A stretch of 64,000 bases of DNA from Paenibacillus woosongensis (GTDB lineage: Bacteria; Bacillota; Bacilli; Paenibacillales; Paenibacillaceae), in NCBI RefSeq assembly GCF_030122845.1, contig NZ_CP126084.1, positions 3,100,001-3,164,000 on the forward strand, in the 5' to 3' direction. The translations under genes and the position numbers were made by a program. Positions 44,596 through 53,372 of this stretch are shown here, piece after piece (position 1 is the first letter of the stretch; each line of letters opens with the position of its first letter). Under the pieces are notes generated by a model. That model searched no databases. It worked only from the letters and a program-made list of their open reading frames with translations, and had not been told where the DNA came from.

Positions 44596-45309
44596 TTATA
44601 TGCTGCTGGATCCGAACCGTTCTATCAAAAAGGGCGACTTGACCGCAAAGCCTTCGGCATAAGGAATAAGCTTGCGTTGGCCAAGCAAAGCATCCCTTGC
44701 TTTCACCCGTTCCACATATCCCTGATTCAGAGGCGTCGGAGCAATATCCTCTCCGGGAGCGGCCTGTCCAAATTGAGAACGATAGCATTCCAGCGCTTGC
44801 TCCTTGACCGGGTAAAACTCGGTAATATCTACGAGCAAGTCCGGCGTTCTCCAATCATTAATGAAATAAAAATATAAATCAGGAAGCGGGATTGCAGGAA
44901 TTTCCGGCATATAGCGCCGCAGCTTGGCGTTGAAGACGGCTTCCTCCACAAGCTTGCTCGCTGCCACATGATCAGGATGGCGATCCTCCCAATACGGAGC
45001 GAAGACGATATCCGGCGCATGCGACCTGATCACCGCAGCAACAGCGGCTATATTGTCGGGCGTGGCATCCAGTCCCCGATCCGGCAATCCCAAATTTCCC
45101 CGATGCGCCAGCCCGAGCACCCGGGAAGCTGCGGCCGCTTCCTCTTTGCGCAATTGAACATTGCCATTTGAGGACAACTCGGCTTCCGTCAAATCGAGGA
45201 TGCCCACTTTAAATCCGGCCGCAACCTGCTTCGCGATCGTGCCGGACATGCCGATCTCCGCATCGTCAGCATGAGCGCCAATGACGAGAATATCCAGCTT
45301 AATGCTCAT
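44596..45309 (-). CDS. bshB1: Bacillithiol biosynthesis deacetylase
   Basis: 237-residue PIG-L/LmbE-family zinc deacetylase that removes acetyl from GlcNAc-malate. The zinc motif is GAHADDAEIG (His and Asp ligands) with the third histidine in DRHPDHVAA. It is next to bshA and adjoins mgsA, whose stop overlaps its start, so it sits in the ypjD-dapB-mgsA-bshB1-bshA-cca-birA operon. Confidence 0.94.
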   Translation of the reverse strand: MSIKLDILVIGAHADDAEIGMSGTIAKQVAAGFKVGILDLTEAELSSNGNVQLRKEEAAAASRVLGLAHRGNLGLPDRGLDATPDNIAAVAAVIRSHAPDIVFAPYWEDRHPDHVAASKLVEEAVFNAKLRRYMPEIPAIPLPDLYFYFINDWRTPDLLVDITEFYPVKEQALECYRSQFGQAAPGEDIAPTPLNQGYVERVKARDALLGQRKLIPYAEGFAVKSPFLIERFGSSSI

Positions 45310-45728
45310 TACGCTAACCCCGGCTTGTTCTGCTCCACCAGCTCACGCCAGGCGAAGTCTCCCCGGTCGAGAGCCCGGATGAGGATTTCCGCTGTTGCCA
45401 TATTCGTTGCCACAGGGATGCCGTGCACGTCGCAAAGGCGAAGCAATGCTGTGATGTCCGGCTCATGCGGCTGAGCCATCAGCGGATCACGCAGAAAAAT
45501 GACGAGATCCATTTCGTTTTGTGCAATCAGCGCGCCGATCTGCTGATCGCCGCCGAGCGGCCCAGACAGGAAACGGTGAATGTTCAGGTTCGTGCTCTCC
45601 ATGATCCGCGCTCCTGTCGTTCCCGTCGAATATAATTTCTTATCCATGAACACATGTTCATAGGCTATAGCGAGGTTAACGATATCTTCTTTTTTTCGAT
45701 CATGAGCAATAAATGCGATGTTCATCAT
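45309..45728 (-). CDS. mgsA: Methylglyoxal synthase
   Basis: 139 residues. It converts dihydroxyacetone phosphate to methylglyoxal, a bypass when phosphosugars accumulate. Signatures: [33 protein letters not shown] and [15 protein letters not shown], holding the catalytic Asp and His. The open frame runs 27 bases upstream but the AAAAAGGAG ribosome site fits the ATG at 45728. Bacillithiol detoxifies methylglyoxal, so proximity to bshA/bshB1 makes physiological sense. Confidence 0.95.
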   Translation of the reverse strand: MMNIAFIAHDRKKEDIVNLAIAYEHVFMDKKLYSTGTTGARIMESTNLNIHRFLSGPLGGDQQIGALIAQNEMDLVIFLRDPLMAQPHEPDITALLRLCDVHGIPVATNMATAEILIRALDRGDFAWRELVEQNKPGLA

Positions 45729-45775
45729 GTGCGTTTTCTCCTTTTTGAGCAGCATCTCTAAATATCAGTCCACTA

Positions 45776-46579
45776 TCAGTCTACAAAATGCTCAAAGCCG
45801 TAAATCAAGCCCTCATATTCGAGCACTTTGCTGATCGCAAGGTTGACCCCCGGCATATATCCGGCGCGCTCGTAAGAATCATGGCGAATCTTCAACGTCT
45901 GGCCAAATCCGCCGAAAATAACTTCCTGCTGGGCGAAAACCCCAGGCAGACGGACGCTATGGATACGGAAGCCATTATAGTAGCCTCCTCTTGATCCTTC
46001 GATCGTCTCTTCCTCATTCGGATTGCCTTGGCGCAGCTCCTCACGGTTCATGGCGATTAATTCCGCGGTTTTCACTGCAGTTCCGGAGGGAGCGTCTAAT
46101 TTCTGATCCCCATGATATTCGATAATTTCAAGATGAGGGAAATATTTAGCCGCCTGGGCCGCAAATTTCATCATCAGGATGGCTCCGATGGAGAAGTTGG
46201 GAGCAATCAGCCCGCCGATTCCCCGCTCCTGACACTGCTTGTCCAAATCCTCGATTTGCTCCGGTGTGAAGCCCGTTGTTCCGATTACCGGACGAACTCC
46301 ATGCTTGATCGCCGTCACAGTGTTGGAATATGCCGACTGCGGCGTCGTGAAATCGACCAGCACCTGAGGTTTGCCTTCCACCAGCGCCAGCTCCAAATCC
46401 CTGCTGAGCGTTACGCCGCAAGCGGGAAGACCGACTAACGTACCTGCGTCCAGGCCTTCATCCGATAAATTCACAGCTGCCACCAGGCGCAAATTCGGAT
46501 CCTCAAGAACCATCTTCACTACTTCTTTACCCATTCTGCCGCCAGCTCCGGCAACAGCTACTCTAATTTGTTCAGTCAT
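45776..46579 (-). CDS. dapB: 4-hydroxy-tetrahydrodipicolinate reductase
   Basis: 267 residues. NAD(P)H-dependent reductase of lysine and diaminopimelate synthesis. VAVAGAGGRMGKEVV is the nucleotide-binding loop, VLVDFTTPQSA and VIGTTGFT follow, and EYHGDQKLDAPSGTA contains the catalytic His and Lys. It also feeds dipicolinate for spores. Operon position upstream of mgsA matches B. subtilis. Confidence 0.96.
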   Translation of the reverse strand: MTEQIRVAVAGAGGRMGKEVVKMVLEDPNLRLVAAVNLSDEGLDAGTLVGLPACGVTLSRDLELALVEGKPQVLVDFTTPQSAYSNTVTAIKHGVRPVIGTTGFTPEQIEDLDKQCQERGIGGLIAPNFSIGAILMMKFAAQAAKYFPHLEIIEYHGDQKLDAPSGTAVKTAELIAMNREELRQGNPNEEETIEGSRGGYYNGFRIHSVRLPGVFAQQEVIFGGFGQTLKIRHDSYERAGYMPGVNLAISKVLEYEGLIYGFEHFVD

Positions 46580-46599
46580 TCGAAATTACCTCACATTTC

Positions 46600-47133
46600 C
46601 TAGGATGATGATTGATTAATCTTGGATGCGAACCGTTGTTCCAATTGTTGAAGCTGCTTTGTGATAGCCTCGTCTTGCGGAAGCTGCATCGCCTCCCGGA
46701 CGGCTCGTAAAGCAAGCGTGTACTGCTGCAATTCACCATAGGCTATCGACAGCCATAGCTGAGCGATGACCGATAACGGGTCCAATTGGACCGCCCGTTC
46801 CAGCAGGGCAACCGCAGATTTCGCCAACCCGCGAACAGGATCCTGGGGCTTCTCCACCAGTTTCTTCGCCATGAGAGTCAATTCCTTGGATTGCAGCCGG
46901 TCATAATGCGATTTATATTCCATATGGGCAGGTTCTAGCGTGGCAGCCAAACGGGCATGATGAATCGCCTTCTCCAGTTGACCGCTGCGCGCGCAAGTAA
47001 TTGACAAGCGATAATGAATGTCTGCATTGTCCTGTCCCTCAGCCAGCGCCTGCTCGAACCAGTGAATCGCTCCCTCAAAATCATTATCGAAGATGCTGCG
47101 ATAAGCCTTCTGCAAATTTTGTTCAACCTGCAT
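46600..47133 (-). CDS. Tetratricopeptide-repeat protein
   Basis: 177 residues, soluble. At least three TPR-like units are seen: NLQKAYRSIFDNDFEGAIHWF, then the IHYRLSITCARSGQLEKAIHH unit, then AQLWLSIAYGELQQYTLALRA. The chosen ATG follows a GGGGGG ribosome site; the longer frame adds only GGQH-type residues. It lies between ypjD and dapB, where B. subtilis has no equivalent known to me, and may be an inserted helper. Partner unknown. Confidence 0.75.
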   Translation of the reverse strand: MQVEQNLQKAYRSIFDNDFEGAIHWFEQALAEGQDNADIHYRLSITCARSGQLEKAIHHARLAATLEPAHMEYKSHYDRLQSKELTLMAKKLVEKPQDPVRGLAKSAVALLERAVQLDPLSVIAQLWLSIAYGELQQYTLALRAVREAMQLPQDEAITKQLQQLEQRFASKINQSSS

Positions 47134-47187
47134 ATGCTGTCCCCCCACAGTATGGGCTGAAATTACTACAGCATATGACGTAATGAA

Positions 47188-47520
47188 TTAATCGGTGTCC
47201 TTTTTGGTCCAACGCTCAGCATCGCGGGTATTAAATTTATGCATAACCTGATTATGCGCTTCCGTCAGGTCGATGCCGAGCGAATTCGCAAAGCAAATCG
47301 TAATGAACAATATATCGCCTAGCTCCAGTTCGATGGAATTGTCGGCTTCCTCCGGCTTTTTCGGCTTCTCACCAAAGCGGTGATTCACTTCCCGGGCCAG
47401 CTCGCCGACCTCTTCACTCATCCGGGCAAGCATGCTAAGCGGACTGAAGTAGCCTTCTTTGAATTGCGATATGTATGCATCCACTTCCCGCTGCATTTCC
47501 GACAGTGTTTTCTCTTGCAA
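47188..47520 (-). CDS. ypjD: MazG-like nucleotide pyrophosphohydrolase (YpjD)
   Basis: 110 residues of the all-alpha NTP pyrophosphatase fold. EEVGELAREVNH and then ELELGDILF supply the acidic EExxE...ExxD set that binds magnesium. It probably hydrolyses non-canonical or excess nucleoside triphosphates. It is the first gene of the minus-strand run ypjD to birA, as in B. subtilis, and is divergent from the YitT gene. Confidence 0.9.
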   Translation of the reverse strand: MQEKTLSEMQREVDAYISQFKEGYFSPLSMLARMSEEVGELAREVNHRFGEKPKKPEEADNSIELELGDILFITICFANSLGIDLTEAHNQVMHKFNTRDAERWTKKDTD

Positions 47521-47745
47521 TGCCTATGCCTCCCCGTCTTTACTCAGGTTTTATCCCTATGTTATCGTAAAGACGTTTTGAAAACAAATCATTTTTTAAT
47601 CGCCGTGCAAAAGGTATACTATAAGAATTGAGCATTGATCTTTAGTGAAAAATCGGCGGAGTTGAACAACGATCAATACTTCTAACGCAAATCGGTGAAA
47701 ATAAGAAGATAACGCAATTTATTTTACTGCAGGCGAGGGATTTTA

Positions 47746-48615
47746 ATGAGAACTCTTAAACTGGCAAGCTATCTGCGTACTATTCTTCCCATCATGCTGG
47801 GAACGGCGATTTATGCATTCGGGCTGCTCTATTTCATTATACCGAACCAATTAATGGAGGGCGGGGTAACCGGTGTGACGATCCTGCTTAACTACGCGTT
47901 TGGCATTTCCCCTTCCATCTCCAATCTGGTGCTGAATATCCCTTTATTTCTATTAGGGTGGAAAATATTAGGCGGACGCTCCATCATATATACAGGGCTC
48001 GGCATTGCATCTTTGTCTTTTTTCCTCTGGATGTTCGAAAATATGATTCGTACCGGTTGGATCAATCCCTTTACGACCGAGCATGATTACATTCTTGCCT
48101 CCCTTTACGCCGGGGTTACGCTTGGTGCGGGCCTTGGCCTCGTTTTTCGCTTTGGAGGCACGACCGGAGGCTCGGACATCATCGCCAGAATTCTCGGCCG
48201 CAAATACGGCTGGAGCATGGGACAAGTGATTTTAAGCCTGGACGTGATCATTATCGGCTTGTCTCTGTTCTATATCCGGGAGGAAAATATTCTATATACG
48301 CTGGTTGCCGTCTTTATCGCCTCCAAAGTCATTGACTTCATCCAAGAGGGCGCCTACTCCGCTCGGGCCTTCACCATCATCAGCGACTTCGCTCCGGATA
48401 TCGCCGACATCATTACGAAGGAACTCGAACGAGGCGTCACGCTCATCCCGGCTGTCGGCGCCTATTCCAAGCAAGCCAAGCATGTTGCTTACTGCGTCGT
48501 CTCAAGGCAGGAAATGCGGCGGCTGCGGGAGATCGTCAGGTCCGTTGACCCTAGAGCATTTATCATCATCAGCGACGTTCATGACGTACACGGGGAAGGC
48601 TTTAAAGAGGATTAG
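47746..48615 (+). CDS. YitT-family membrane protein (YpjC-like)
   Basis: 289 residues. Five or six membrane helices (about 12-190), with FGGTTGGSDIIARIL as the repeat motif of the YitT (DUF161) family, followed by a cytosolic DUF2179 domain (about 205-285: ERGVTLIPAVGAYSKQAKHV and VDPRAFIIISDVHDVHGEGF). Function unsettled; some members affect cell morphology or transport. In B. subtilis a relative sits between ypjB and ypjD, as here, but in this window it is the only plus-strand gene of the block. Confidence 0.88.
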   Translation: MRTLKLASYLRTILPIMLGTAIYAFGLLYFIIPNQLMEGGVTGVTILLNYAFGISPSISNLVLNIPLFLLGWKILGGRSIIYTGLGIASLSFFLWMFENMIRTGWINPFTTEHDYILASLYAGVTLGAGLGLVFRFGGTTGGSDIIARILGRKYGWSMGQVILSLDVIIIGLSLFYIREENILYTLVAVFIASKVIDFIQEGAYSARAFTIISDFAPDIADIITKELERGVTLIPAVGAYSKQAKHVAYCVVSRQEMRRLREIVRSVDPRAFIIISDVHDVHGEGFKED

Positions 48616-48696
48616 CCCCGCTCCATAAGGAAGCAGGGCTAACAGGAACAGTCGCTTGCTTTGCTATTCTCCCGTCTTTAGAACGGTGCCGCCATT

Positions 48697-49563
48697 TTAT
48701 TTCGGCCTTTGCACCGGAGATACGTCTTGTTCGGCCTGGTATTTGCGCATCGCCGTAAAAGTCAGCGCAAGCATGATCCAGCCGCCGATCAGGGCGCTCC
48801 AGTACCAGGGACTCCGAATCCCGATGATCGGCAAAAAAACGGGCTCATGGCCTTTGCGCCCAAACAGCTCCTGCAGCAGCGGCCCCCCTTGATCGATCGC
48901 TCCTCTCAGCGCCGCCTCATCCCAGGAAGCATCTCCCCCGAGCCGCTCCATATAGGACAGCCATGATTCGAACTTGTTCACGTCTGCTGCGTCTCGTTGA
49001 ATGAGCGCAGCCGGCCTGATCATTTCATAATTCGCCTGCAAGGATTGCAGCGCTTCCTTGAATCCGGTCCGGTCACCGCCCGAGCGTGCCTTTCCCATAT
49101 CCTGCAGACTGCTGGACATCACTTTATAGTATTGCTGCCATAGGGCATCCCGTTTATGCGTCAGGCTGTTTACGGCCAGCCTTAACCGTGCTGACGTCTC
49201 AACCCACGCTTCAGGCGACAGCTTCACCCGGTTGATCGTCTCCCTAGTATCCATAATGCATTCCGCGAGAGCATGGATGCCATCTACAGAAGTCACCCCC
49301 CGAAACGACAACCCCTCAAGGGTCCGGATTAATTGATCCATTTCCTGGTGCGCTGCTGAAGTATCTCCTTGCTGCATGACATTGTACAGGCGCTCTGTCA
49401 CGGTTTCAAAGCTCTTCAGCCTCTCGTCCCGTTCCGTTGCAGACGATACTTCGGAATCGCTATTCATCGCCGCAGCCATGCCCGGATGCTGCACCATCCA
49501 ACATACTGTCAGCAGTGCATACAACAGCACGAGCAGCCCCCGTCTCTTCTTGTCCCGCGTCAC
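48697..49563 (-). CDS. Sporulation protein YpjB-like
   Basis: About 289 residues: an N-terminal hydrophobic signal segment, a long helical extracytoplasmic part (about 30-240, rich in Glu/Arg/Ser) and one C-terminal membrane helix (WYWSALIGGWIMLALTF). This is the layout of YpjB proteins of spore formers; molecular role unknown. Start is uncertain: the AAGGGGGG ribosome site best serves the GTG at 49563, while in-frame ATGs lie 6 and 24 bases upstream. It sits between YitT and ypjA as in B. subtilis. Confidence 0.75.
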   Translation of the reverse strand: MTRDKKRRGLLVLLYALLTVCWMVQHPGMAAAMNSDSEVSSATERDERLKSFETVTERLYNVMQQGDTSAAHQEMDQLIRTLEGLSFRGVTSVDGIHALAECIMDTRETINRVKLSPEAWVETSARLRLAVNSLTHKRDALWQQYYKVMSSSLQDMGKARSGGDRTGFKEALQSLQANYEMIRPAALIQRDAADVNKFESWLSYMERLGGDASWDEAALRGAIDQGGPLLQELFGRKGHEPVFLPIIGIRSPWYWSALIGGWIMLALTFTAMRKYQAEQDVSPVQRPK

Positions 49564-49618
49564 GGACATCCCCCCCTTACCAATCATGGTATGGCAAGCT
49601 GTCCCGCCTTAGAACCGC

Positions 49619-50248
49619 TTATATTCTATTGGCTGCTCTCATGGCTATCCAACCGGCTGCTATGCTGGCTCCCGTCAGCGCCACGGTAAAGACCGCCACA
49701 TACCCAACATCGTCCCAGAGCGCTTGCGGCAGCCAAGGATAGACGCCAAACGAATAATCTATGAAATCATTTAGGAATGTCCAAGCCCCCGCTGCAAGCA
49801 GCATAACCGTGCCGTATTTGAAGAAGCGGACGAACAGCAGCGCTTCAACCGCCATAGCTAGATGGGAAGCCACCAGCATCCAATCCTGCCATACGAGCAC
49901 CTCGCCCTGATATGCACCCGCAAAAATAATGCTTACCGCCCATATGCCGTACTTGACGCTCGTCACCACCGCTAACGCTTCAATTAATGTGCGAATCCGA
50001 TTATACTTCGACAATGTGGTCGGAAACATTAGAAACAGCAGCGCCAGCGTAAAAAACAAGCTCGCCGTCGGGCTATCCGGCACAAATGGAATCAACCAGC
50101 GCGGATAATTGGCCCATGTCTCCCGAAGCTGTGCCTCGTACCATATGTACCCATAAATCGTGCCCAGCAGATTACTTATAAACAAAGCCCATACAATGAA
50201 CCGGTTTGTTAGAAACTCCCGGCTCCACAACCATGACAGCCTCAACAT
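49619..50248 (-). CDS. DUF1405 membrane protein (YpjA-like)
   Basis: 209 residues with about six membrane helices and the N-terminal FIVWALFISNLLGTIYGYIWY typical of the family (key Asn/Gly/Tyr). The segment FVPDSPTASLFFTL follows. Function unknown, but the gene is conserved next to qcrABC in Bacillales. A terminator lies between qcrC and this gene. Confidence 0.85.
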   Translation of the reverse strand: MLRLSWLWSREFLTNRFIVWALFISNLLGTIYGYIWYEAQLRETWANYPRWLIPFVPDSPTASLFFTLALLFLMFPTTLSKYNRIRTLIEALAVVTSVKYGIWAVSIIFAGAYQGEVLVWQDWMLVASHLAMAVEALLFVRFFKYGTVMLLAAGAWTFLNDFIDYSFGVYPWLPQALWDDVGYVAVFTVALTGASIAAGWIAMRAANRI

Positions 50249-50301
50249 TCATGCTCCTTCCATGCAGCAGGTTTGCGCAGCCGCAATTGTCCTTGGAAAC
50301 C

Positions 50302-50332
50302 AAAAACCTGATCGACGCTGCGATCAGGTTTT
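50302..50332. terminator. qcrABC terminator
   Basis: Arms AAAACCTGATCG and CGATCAGGTTTT form a 12-bp perfect stem with T-runs on both sides. Confidence 0.9.
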
Positions 50333-50346
50333 GATTTATTTCTATT

Positions 50347-51219
50347 TTACTGTTCGGCTTTTTGTTTCGCAAGCCATTCGGCCAAGTGATCGATTTCCTC
50401 ATCGGACAGACCTGCCTTGGTCGCAGTTTCATACATTGGCGGCATCGTCTTGTAGCCTTCGTGGATGATCGTTAGAATCTCATCCTTGCTATGTTTGTCG
50501 CCGATTCCACGCAGTGACGGAGCCGCGGTTCCTTTCAAATCAGCAGCATGGCAGTTGATGCAAGTTGCTTTCTTATACGTCTCCATCGCCGGATCATCTT
50601 TATCGACGATAGCCACTTCCTTCTGCCGAACTGCATTGGAGGTAGGCAAGCCTTGTTCCCGTTTCTCCCTTGCCTCTTCCTCGCGTTGGATATGCTCCGG
50701 CTTCGCGCCCGACTTCTCCAGCTCATGCGTGTAATGCGTCCAAGCTACGTTTGTCAAATACACGACTGCTGCCAGCGACAGGAACATCAACGATGAAGCG
50801 ATTGGACGGCGATAGAAGCGGCGCTCCTTCCCGCGATCGAGGAATGGAGCGAGCAGCAACCCACCGAATGCCACGCCCGGAATACCAAGTGTTCCAAGTA
50901 CAACCCAGTCTCCCGAAGCATAAGGATATTTCAGGTACTGGTACAGGAATAGAAAGTACCAGTCCGGCATCGGGATGACCGACGCGCTGGGGTTAGCCGG
51001 ATAACCGAGTGGAGCAGGCTCCGAAATGGTCAATACGAGAAACCCAACAAGCACGACGACTCCGACCATCCATTCTTTTAACAAAAAGTTCGGAATAAAC
51101 GCCTCCGATTTGCCCGGATATGCCGTATAATCAGGAGGAGTGATGAATCCGTTACCCTTGCGTACGCGCGAATCGCCGACAAATACGACTTTTTCTTTCG
51201 ATTTGTCTACGTGAGCCAT
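50347..51219 (-). CDS. qcrC: Menaquinol-cytochrome c reductase, cytochrome b/c subunit
   Basis: 290 residues. The N-terminal half is a subunit IV-like membrane part (helices about 52-66, 108-126, 141-159; PMPDWYFLFLYQYLKYP quinone-site segment), fused to a C-terminal cytochrome c domain. The haem motif CINCH (220-224) and a downstream Met (TMPPM) as axial ligand are visible. This fusion is typical of the Bacillus b6c complex. qcrB starts 21 bases upstream in transcription order. Confidence 0.95.
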   Translation of the reverse strand: MAHVDKSKEKVVFVGDSRVRKGNGFITPPDYTAYPGKSEAFIPNFLLKEWMVGVVVLVGFLVLTISEPAPLGYPANPSASVIPMPDWYFLFLYQYLKYPYASGDWVVLGTLGIPGVAFGGLLLAPFLDRGKERRFYRRPIASSLMFLSLAAVVYLTNVAWTHYTHELEKSGAKPEHIQREEEAREKREQGLPTSNAVRQKEVAIVDKDDPAMETYKKATCINCHAADLKGTAAPSLRGIGDKHSKDEILTIIHEGYKTMPPMYETATKAGLSDEEIDHLAEWLAKQKAEQ

Positions 51220-51240
51220 GTTAGTGCCTCCCTTCTAATT

Positions 51241-51912
51241 TTATAGCGGACCGGAAATACCCTGTCTGCGGATCATAATAAAGTGTCCTACCAGAAGGAT
51301 AAGCAGCACGGCCGGAAGGAAGAACACGTGAATAGCAAAGAACCGAGTAAGCGTCTCAGCCCCTACGATGGTACCGCCCTGAAGCAGCTCTTTGATGACA
51401 GGCCCGAGAACCGGCACAGAGTTAGCGATTTCAAGCGTAACCTTCGTTGCAAAATACGCTTTGTTGTCCCATGGCAGCAAATAACCAGTCAGACCGAGTC
51501 CGATCATGACGAAGAAGATCAGCATGCCCACGACCCAGTTCATCTCCCGCGGCGCCTTATAGGAGCCCGTGAAGAATACCCGGAGCGTGTGAAGGAACAT
51601 CATGACGATGACCAAGCTTGCTCCCCAGTGGTGCATACCGCGGACGATTTGGCCAAATGCGACCTGTGTCTGCAAGTACTCCACACTGGCGTAAGCATTA
51701 ATAATGTCAGGAACGTAATACATCGTAAGGAACATTCCCGACAAAATCTGGATTACAGTAATAAAGAACGTCAAGCCGCCGAAGCAATACACGAAAGCGG
51801 AGAAGTGATGCGCCGGGTTAACGTGCTCAGGAACCTCGTGGTCCGCAACATCTCTCCAAATCGGCGTGATATCAAGACGTTCATCAATCCAGTTGTACAC
51901 ATTTTTAAACAT
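51241..51912 (-). CDS. qcrB: Menaquinol-cytochrome c reductase, cytochrome b subunit
   Basis: 223 residues, cytochrome b6-type. Four membrane helices; the paired haem histidines are seen in GMHHWGASLV and FAIHVFFLPAVL with their partners at HTLRVFF and later. It also has GYLLPWDNKAY and an N-terminal cytosolic segment. It oxidises menaquinol and passes electrons across the membrane with QcrA and QcrC. Confidence 0.95.
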   Translation of the reverse strand: MFKNVYNWIDERLDITPIWRDVADHEVPEHVNPAHHFSAFVYCFGGLTFFITVIQILSGMFLTMYYVPDIINAYASVEYLQTQVAFGQIVRGMHHWGASLVIVMMFLHTLRVFFTGSYKAPREMNWVVGMLIFFVMIGLGLTGYLLPWDNKAYFATKVTLEIANSVPVLGPVIKELLQGGTIVGAETLTRFFAIHVFFLPAVLLILLVGHFIMIRRQGISGPL

Positions 51913-51928
51913 CCGAATCTACGCCTCC

Positions 51929-52471
51929 TTATTTCACGATCGTATTCGGGATAATTTCACCCAAATAGACCCAATCATCCTTCAGCATGACCTTGTATTC
52001 GTCAAGCGGAGCGGACGCAACAGCGAGTTGCTTGCCCTCTTTCGTATAATGCGCGCCATGACAAGGACAATGGTACTGCTCAGGAAAACTCTCATTAGTG
52101 TTCCAGCCGACCGTGCAGCCCAAATGCTTACAGATCGGTGAAAGCGCATAAATATTGCCGCTCTCATCCTTGCGGATCCAAGCGACGAGTGATGCTGTGC
52201 TCGAATACCAGCCGTCCTGCTGCTGCAGCTCGAACGTGAATTCCTGCGGCTCAGTCGTGATCTTACTGACTTCAACTACCTTAACAAAGGTGCCCTCGCC
52301 TTTCTTCTGCAGAATCGGGTCTACAGCAAAACGTACCATAGGCAGCGCTGCACCCCCTACCATAAAAGCGGTAGCGCCCCCCAGCGTATATGTAAGAAAC
52401 TGCCGACGGGACATTTCCTTACGTGTAGGCGGTTTATGCGATGATTCATGCTCGTCGTTATGAATGCTCAT
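51929..52471 (-). CDS. qcrA: Menaquinol-cytochrome c reductase, Rieske iron-sulfur subunit
   Basis: 180 residues. Twin-arginine SRRQFLTYTLGG near residue 21 with a signal-anchor helix points to Tat export and membrane retention. The [2Fe-2S] ligands are in CKHLGC and CPCHGAHY. It begins the qcrABC operon and has its own strong promoter about 80-110 bases upstream. In B. subtilis qcrABC is controlled by growth phase and ResDE; no clear operator was identified here. Confidence 0.96.
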   Translation of the reverse strand: MSIHNDEHESSHKPPTRKEMSRRQFLTYTLGGATAFMVGGAALPMVRFAVDPILQKKGEGTFVKVVEVSKITTEPQEFTFELQQQDGWYSSTASLVAWIRKDESGNIYALSPICKHLGCTVGWNTNESFPEQYHCPCHGAHYTKEGKQLAVASAPLDEYKVMLKDDWVYLGEIIPNTIVK

Positions 52472-52551
52472 ACTGTCTTCAACCCCCTTTGCAAGCCAAT
52501 TCTCTCTCCCGTTTCAATGATAAATCTCACATGTTTTGGTAAGACATATTA

Positions 52552-52580
52552 ATAATATATTAGGGTTCTGAGAGCGTCAA
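52552..52580 (-). promoter_or_regulatory. qcrABC promoter
   Basis: Minus-strand TTGACG (52575-52580) and TATTAT (52552-52557) are 17 bases apart, close to the sigma-A consensus, about 80 bases upstream of qcrA. Confidence 0.7.
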
Positions 52581-52656
52581 GAATATCCGTCGTCTTTTTC
52601 CGTCCCTGGTGCTCAACGAACGCATAAAATGTTGATAATTTGTCACAATTGATGTT

Positions 52657-53079
52657 TTAGCCCTGCTGCCACATTTGCTGAATTTTCCTGCCTACCGCGG
52701 CGCTTGCTTCGGTACCCTGAACTTCCTTAAATTCACTTGCGGCAACGATTAAATCGGCATGAGGAATATATTCGGCCGGAAGCTCGACATCGGCAGACGC
52801 GACGATGATATAGTTAAAACCAGATAACTTGACATTATGACAAATTTCATTTATTTGCGACAATATATTGTCCCGTCCATATTGAAAAGAAGGATATGTT
52901 ACCACTCTTCCCTTGAATGGAATCTCGATCCAATCCATAACGTCTCTTAACCTCTCAAGCGCAGCGGTCACTTCATGTGGCTGCTCGCTCCCGGTGAGCC
53001 CGGTGACCGGAATGAGGCAAGTATCCAGATACGGTCGCAGCTCTTCCCATGACGCCGCCTCGATTTCACTGAATTTCAT
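52657..53079 (-). CDS. YpiF-like protein (DUF2487)
   Basis: 140 residues, soluble. Visible are LDTCLIPVTGLTG, then RVVTYPSFQYG, then FNYIIVASADVELP, arranged as an alternating alpha/beta fold. It matches the DUF2487/YpiF group found upstream of qcrA in Bacillales. Function is unknown; a role near cytochrome or sporulation genes is only positional. Confidence 0.8.
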   Translation of the reverse strand: MKFSEIEAASWEELRPYLDTCLIPVTGLTGSEQPHEVTAALERLRDVMDWIEIPFKGRVVTYPSFQYGRDNILSQINEICHNVKLSGFNYIIVASADVELPAEYIPHADLIVAASEFKEVQGTEASAAVGRKIQQMWQQG

Positions 53080-53142
53080 ATGTATCCCCTTCCTGTTTTC
53101 CTTTAAACATTATATACAGAGGATATCGTCAATTAAAAGCTT

Positions 53143-53170
53143 GAAAAAAAAGAATGCCGTTAACGGCATT
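53143..53170 (-). terminator. Terminator containing a gene's stop codon
   Basis: GAATGCCGTTAACGGCATTC is a perfect palindrome at 53151-53170, followed on the minus strand by T8. The TAA of the IDEAL-domain gene (53160-53162) is at its centre. Confidence 0.9.
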
Positions 53171-53357
53171 CCTTCAAATCCTCCAGCGCTTTAAGTTCTT
53201 CTGTCAAAGCTCGAAAGGCTTCTTCGTCACCCTTGGCCAAAGCGGAATCAATTTCACTGTAAATTTGCTCGGAACGGTGTTTGCGTAGAGCTTCATCCCA
53301 TATCATCTCCGCGGCCAGGCCAAGCATCACTTCGTAAGTTACCTTCATTTGATCCAT
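53160..53357 (-). CDS. Small IDEAL-domain protein
   Basis: 65 residues. EQIYSEIDSALAKGDEEAF followed by LTEELKAL fits the IDEAL domain (here I-D-S-A-L), a short helical motif of Bacillota linked to ComK/YpiB-like proteins. B. subtilis has ypiB, which carries an IDEAL domain, at the same point before ypiF and qcrA, so this looks like a reduced counterpart. A GGAGGT site 7 bases before the ATG decides the start. The last codons lie inside a terminator hairpin. Confidence 0.8.
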   Translation of the reverse strand: MDQMKVTYEVMLGLAAEMIWDEALRKHRSEQIYSEIDSALAKGDEEAFRALTEELKALEDLKECR

Positions 53358-53372
53358 AGGATGCACCTCCAA

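Noticed and set aside
48613-48643. Terminator between yitT and ypjB
   Set aside because: Arms TTAGCCC-x-GCT/AGC-x-GGGCTAA pair with one mismatch, but no T-run follows on either strand, so termination is doubtful.
52639-52648. TTTGTCACAA as a Rex or ResD site upstream of qcrA
   Set aside because: Only a half-site; there is no second arm at the spacing needed for TTGTGA-N6-TCACAA, and it lies upstream of a good promoter.
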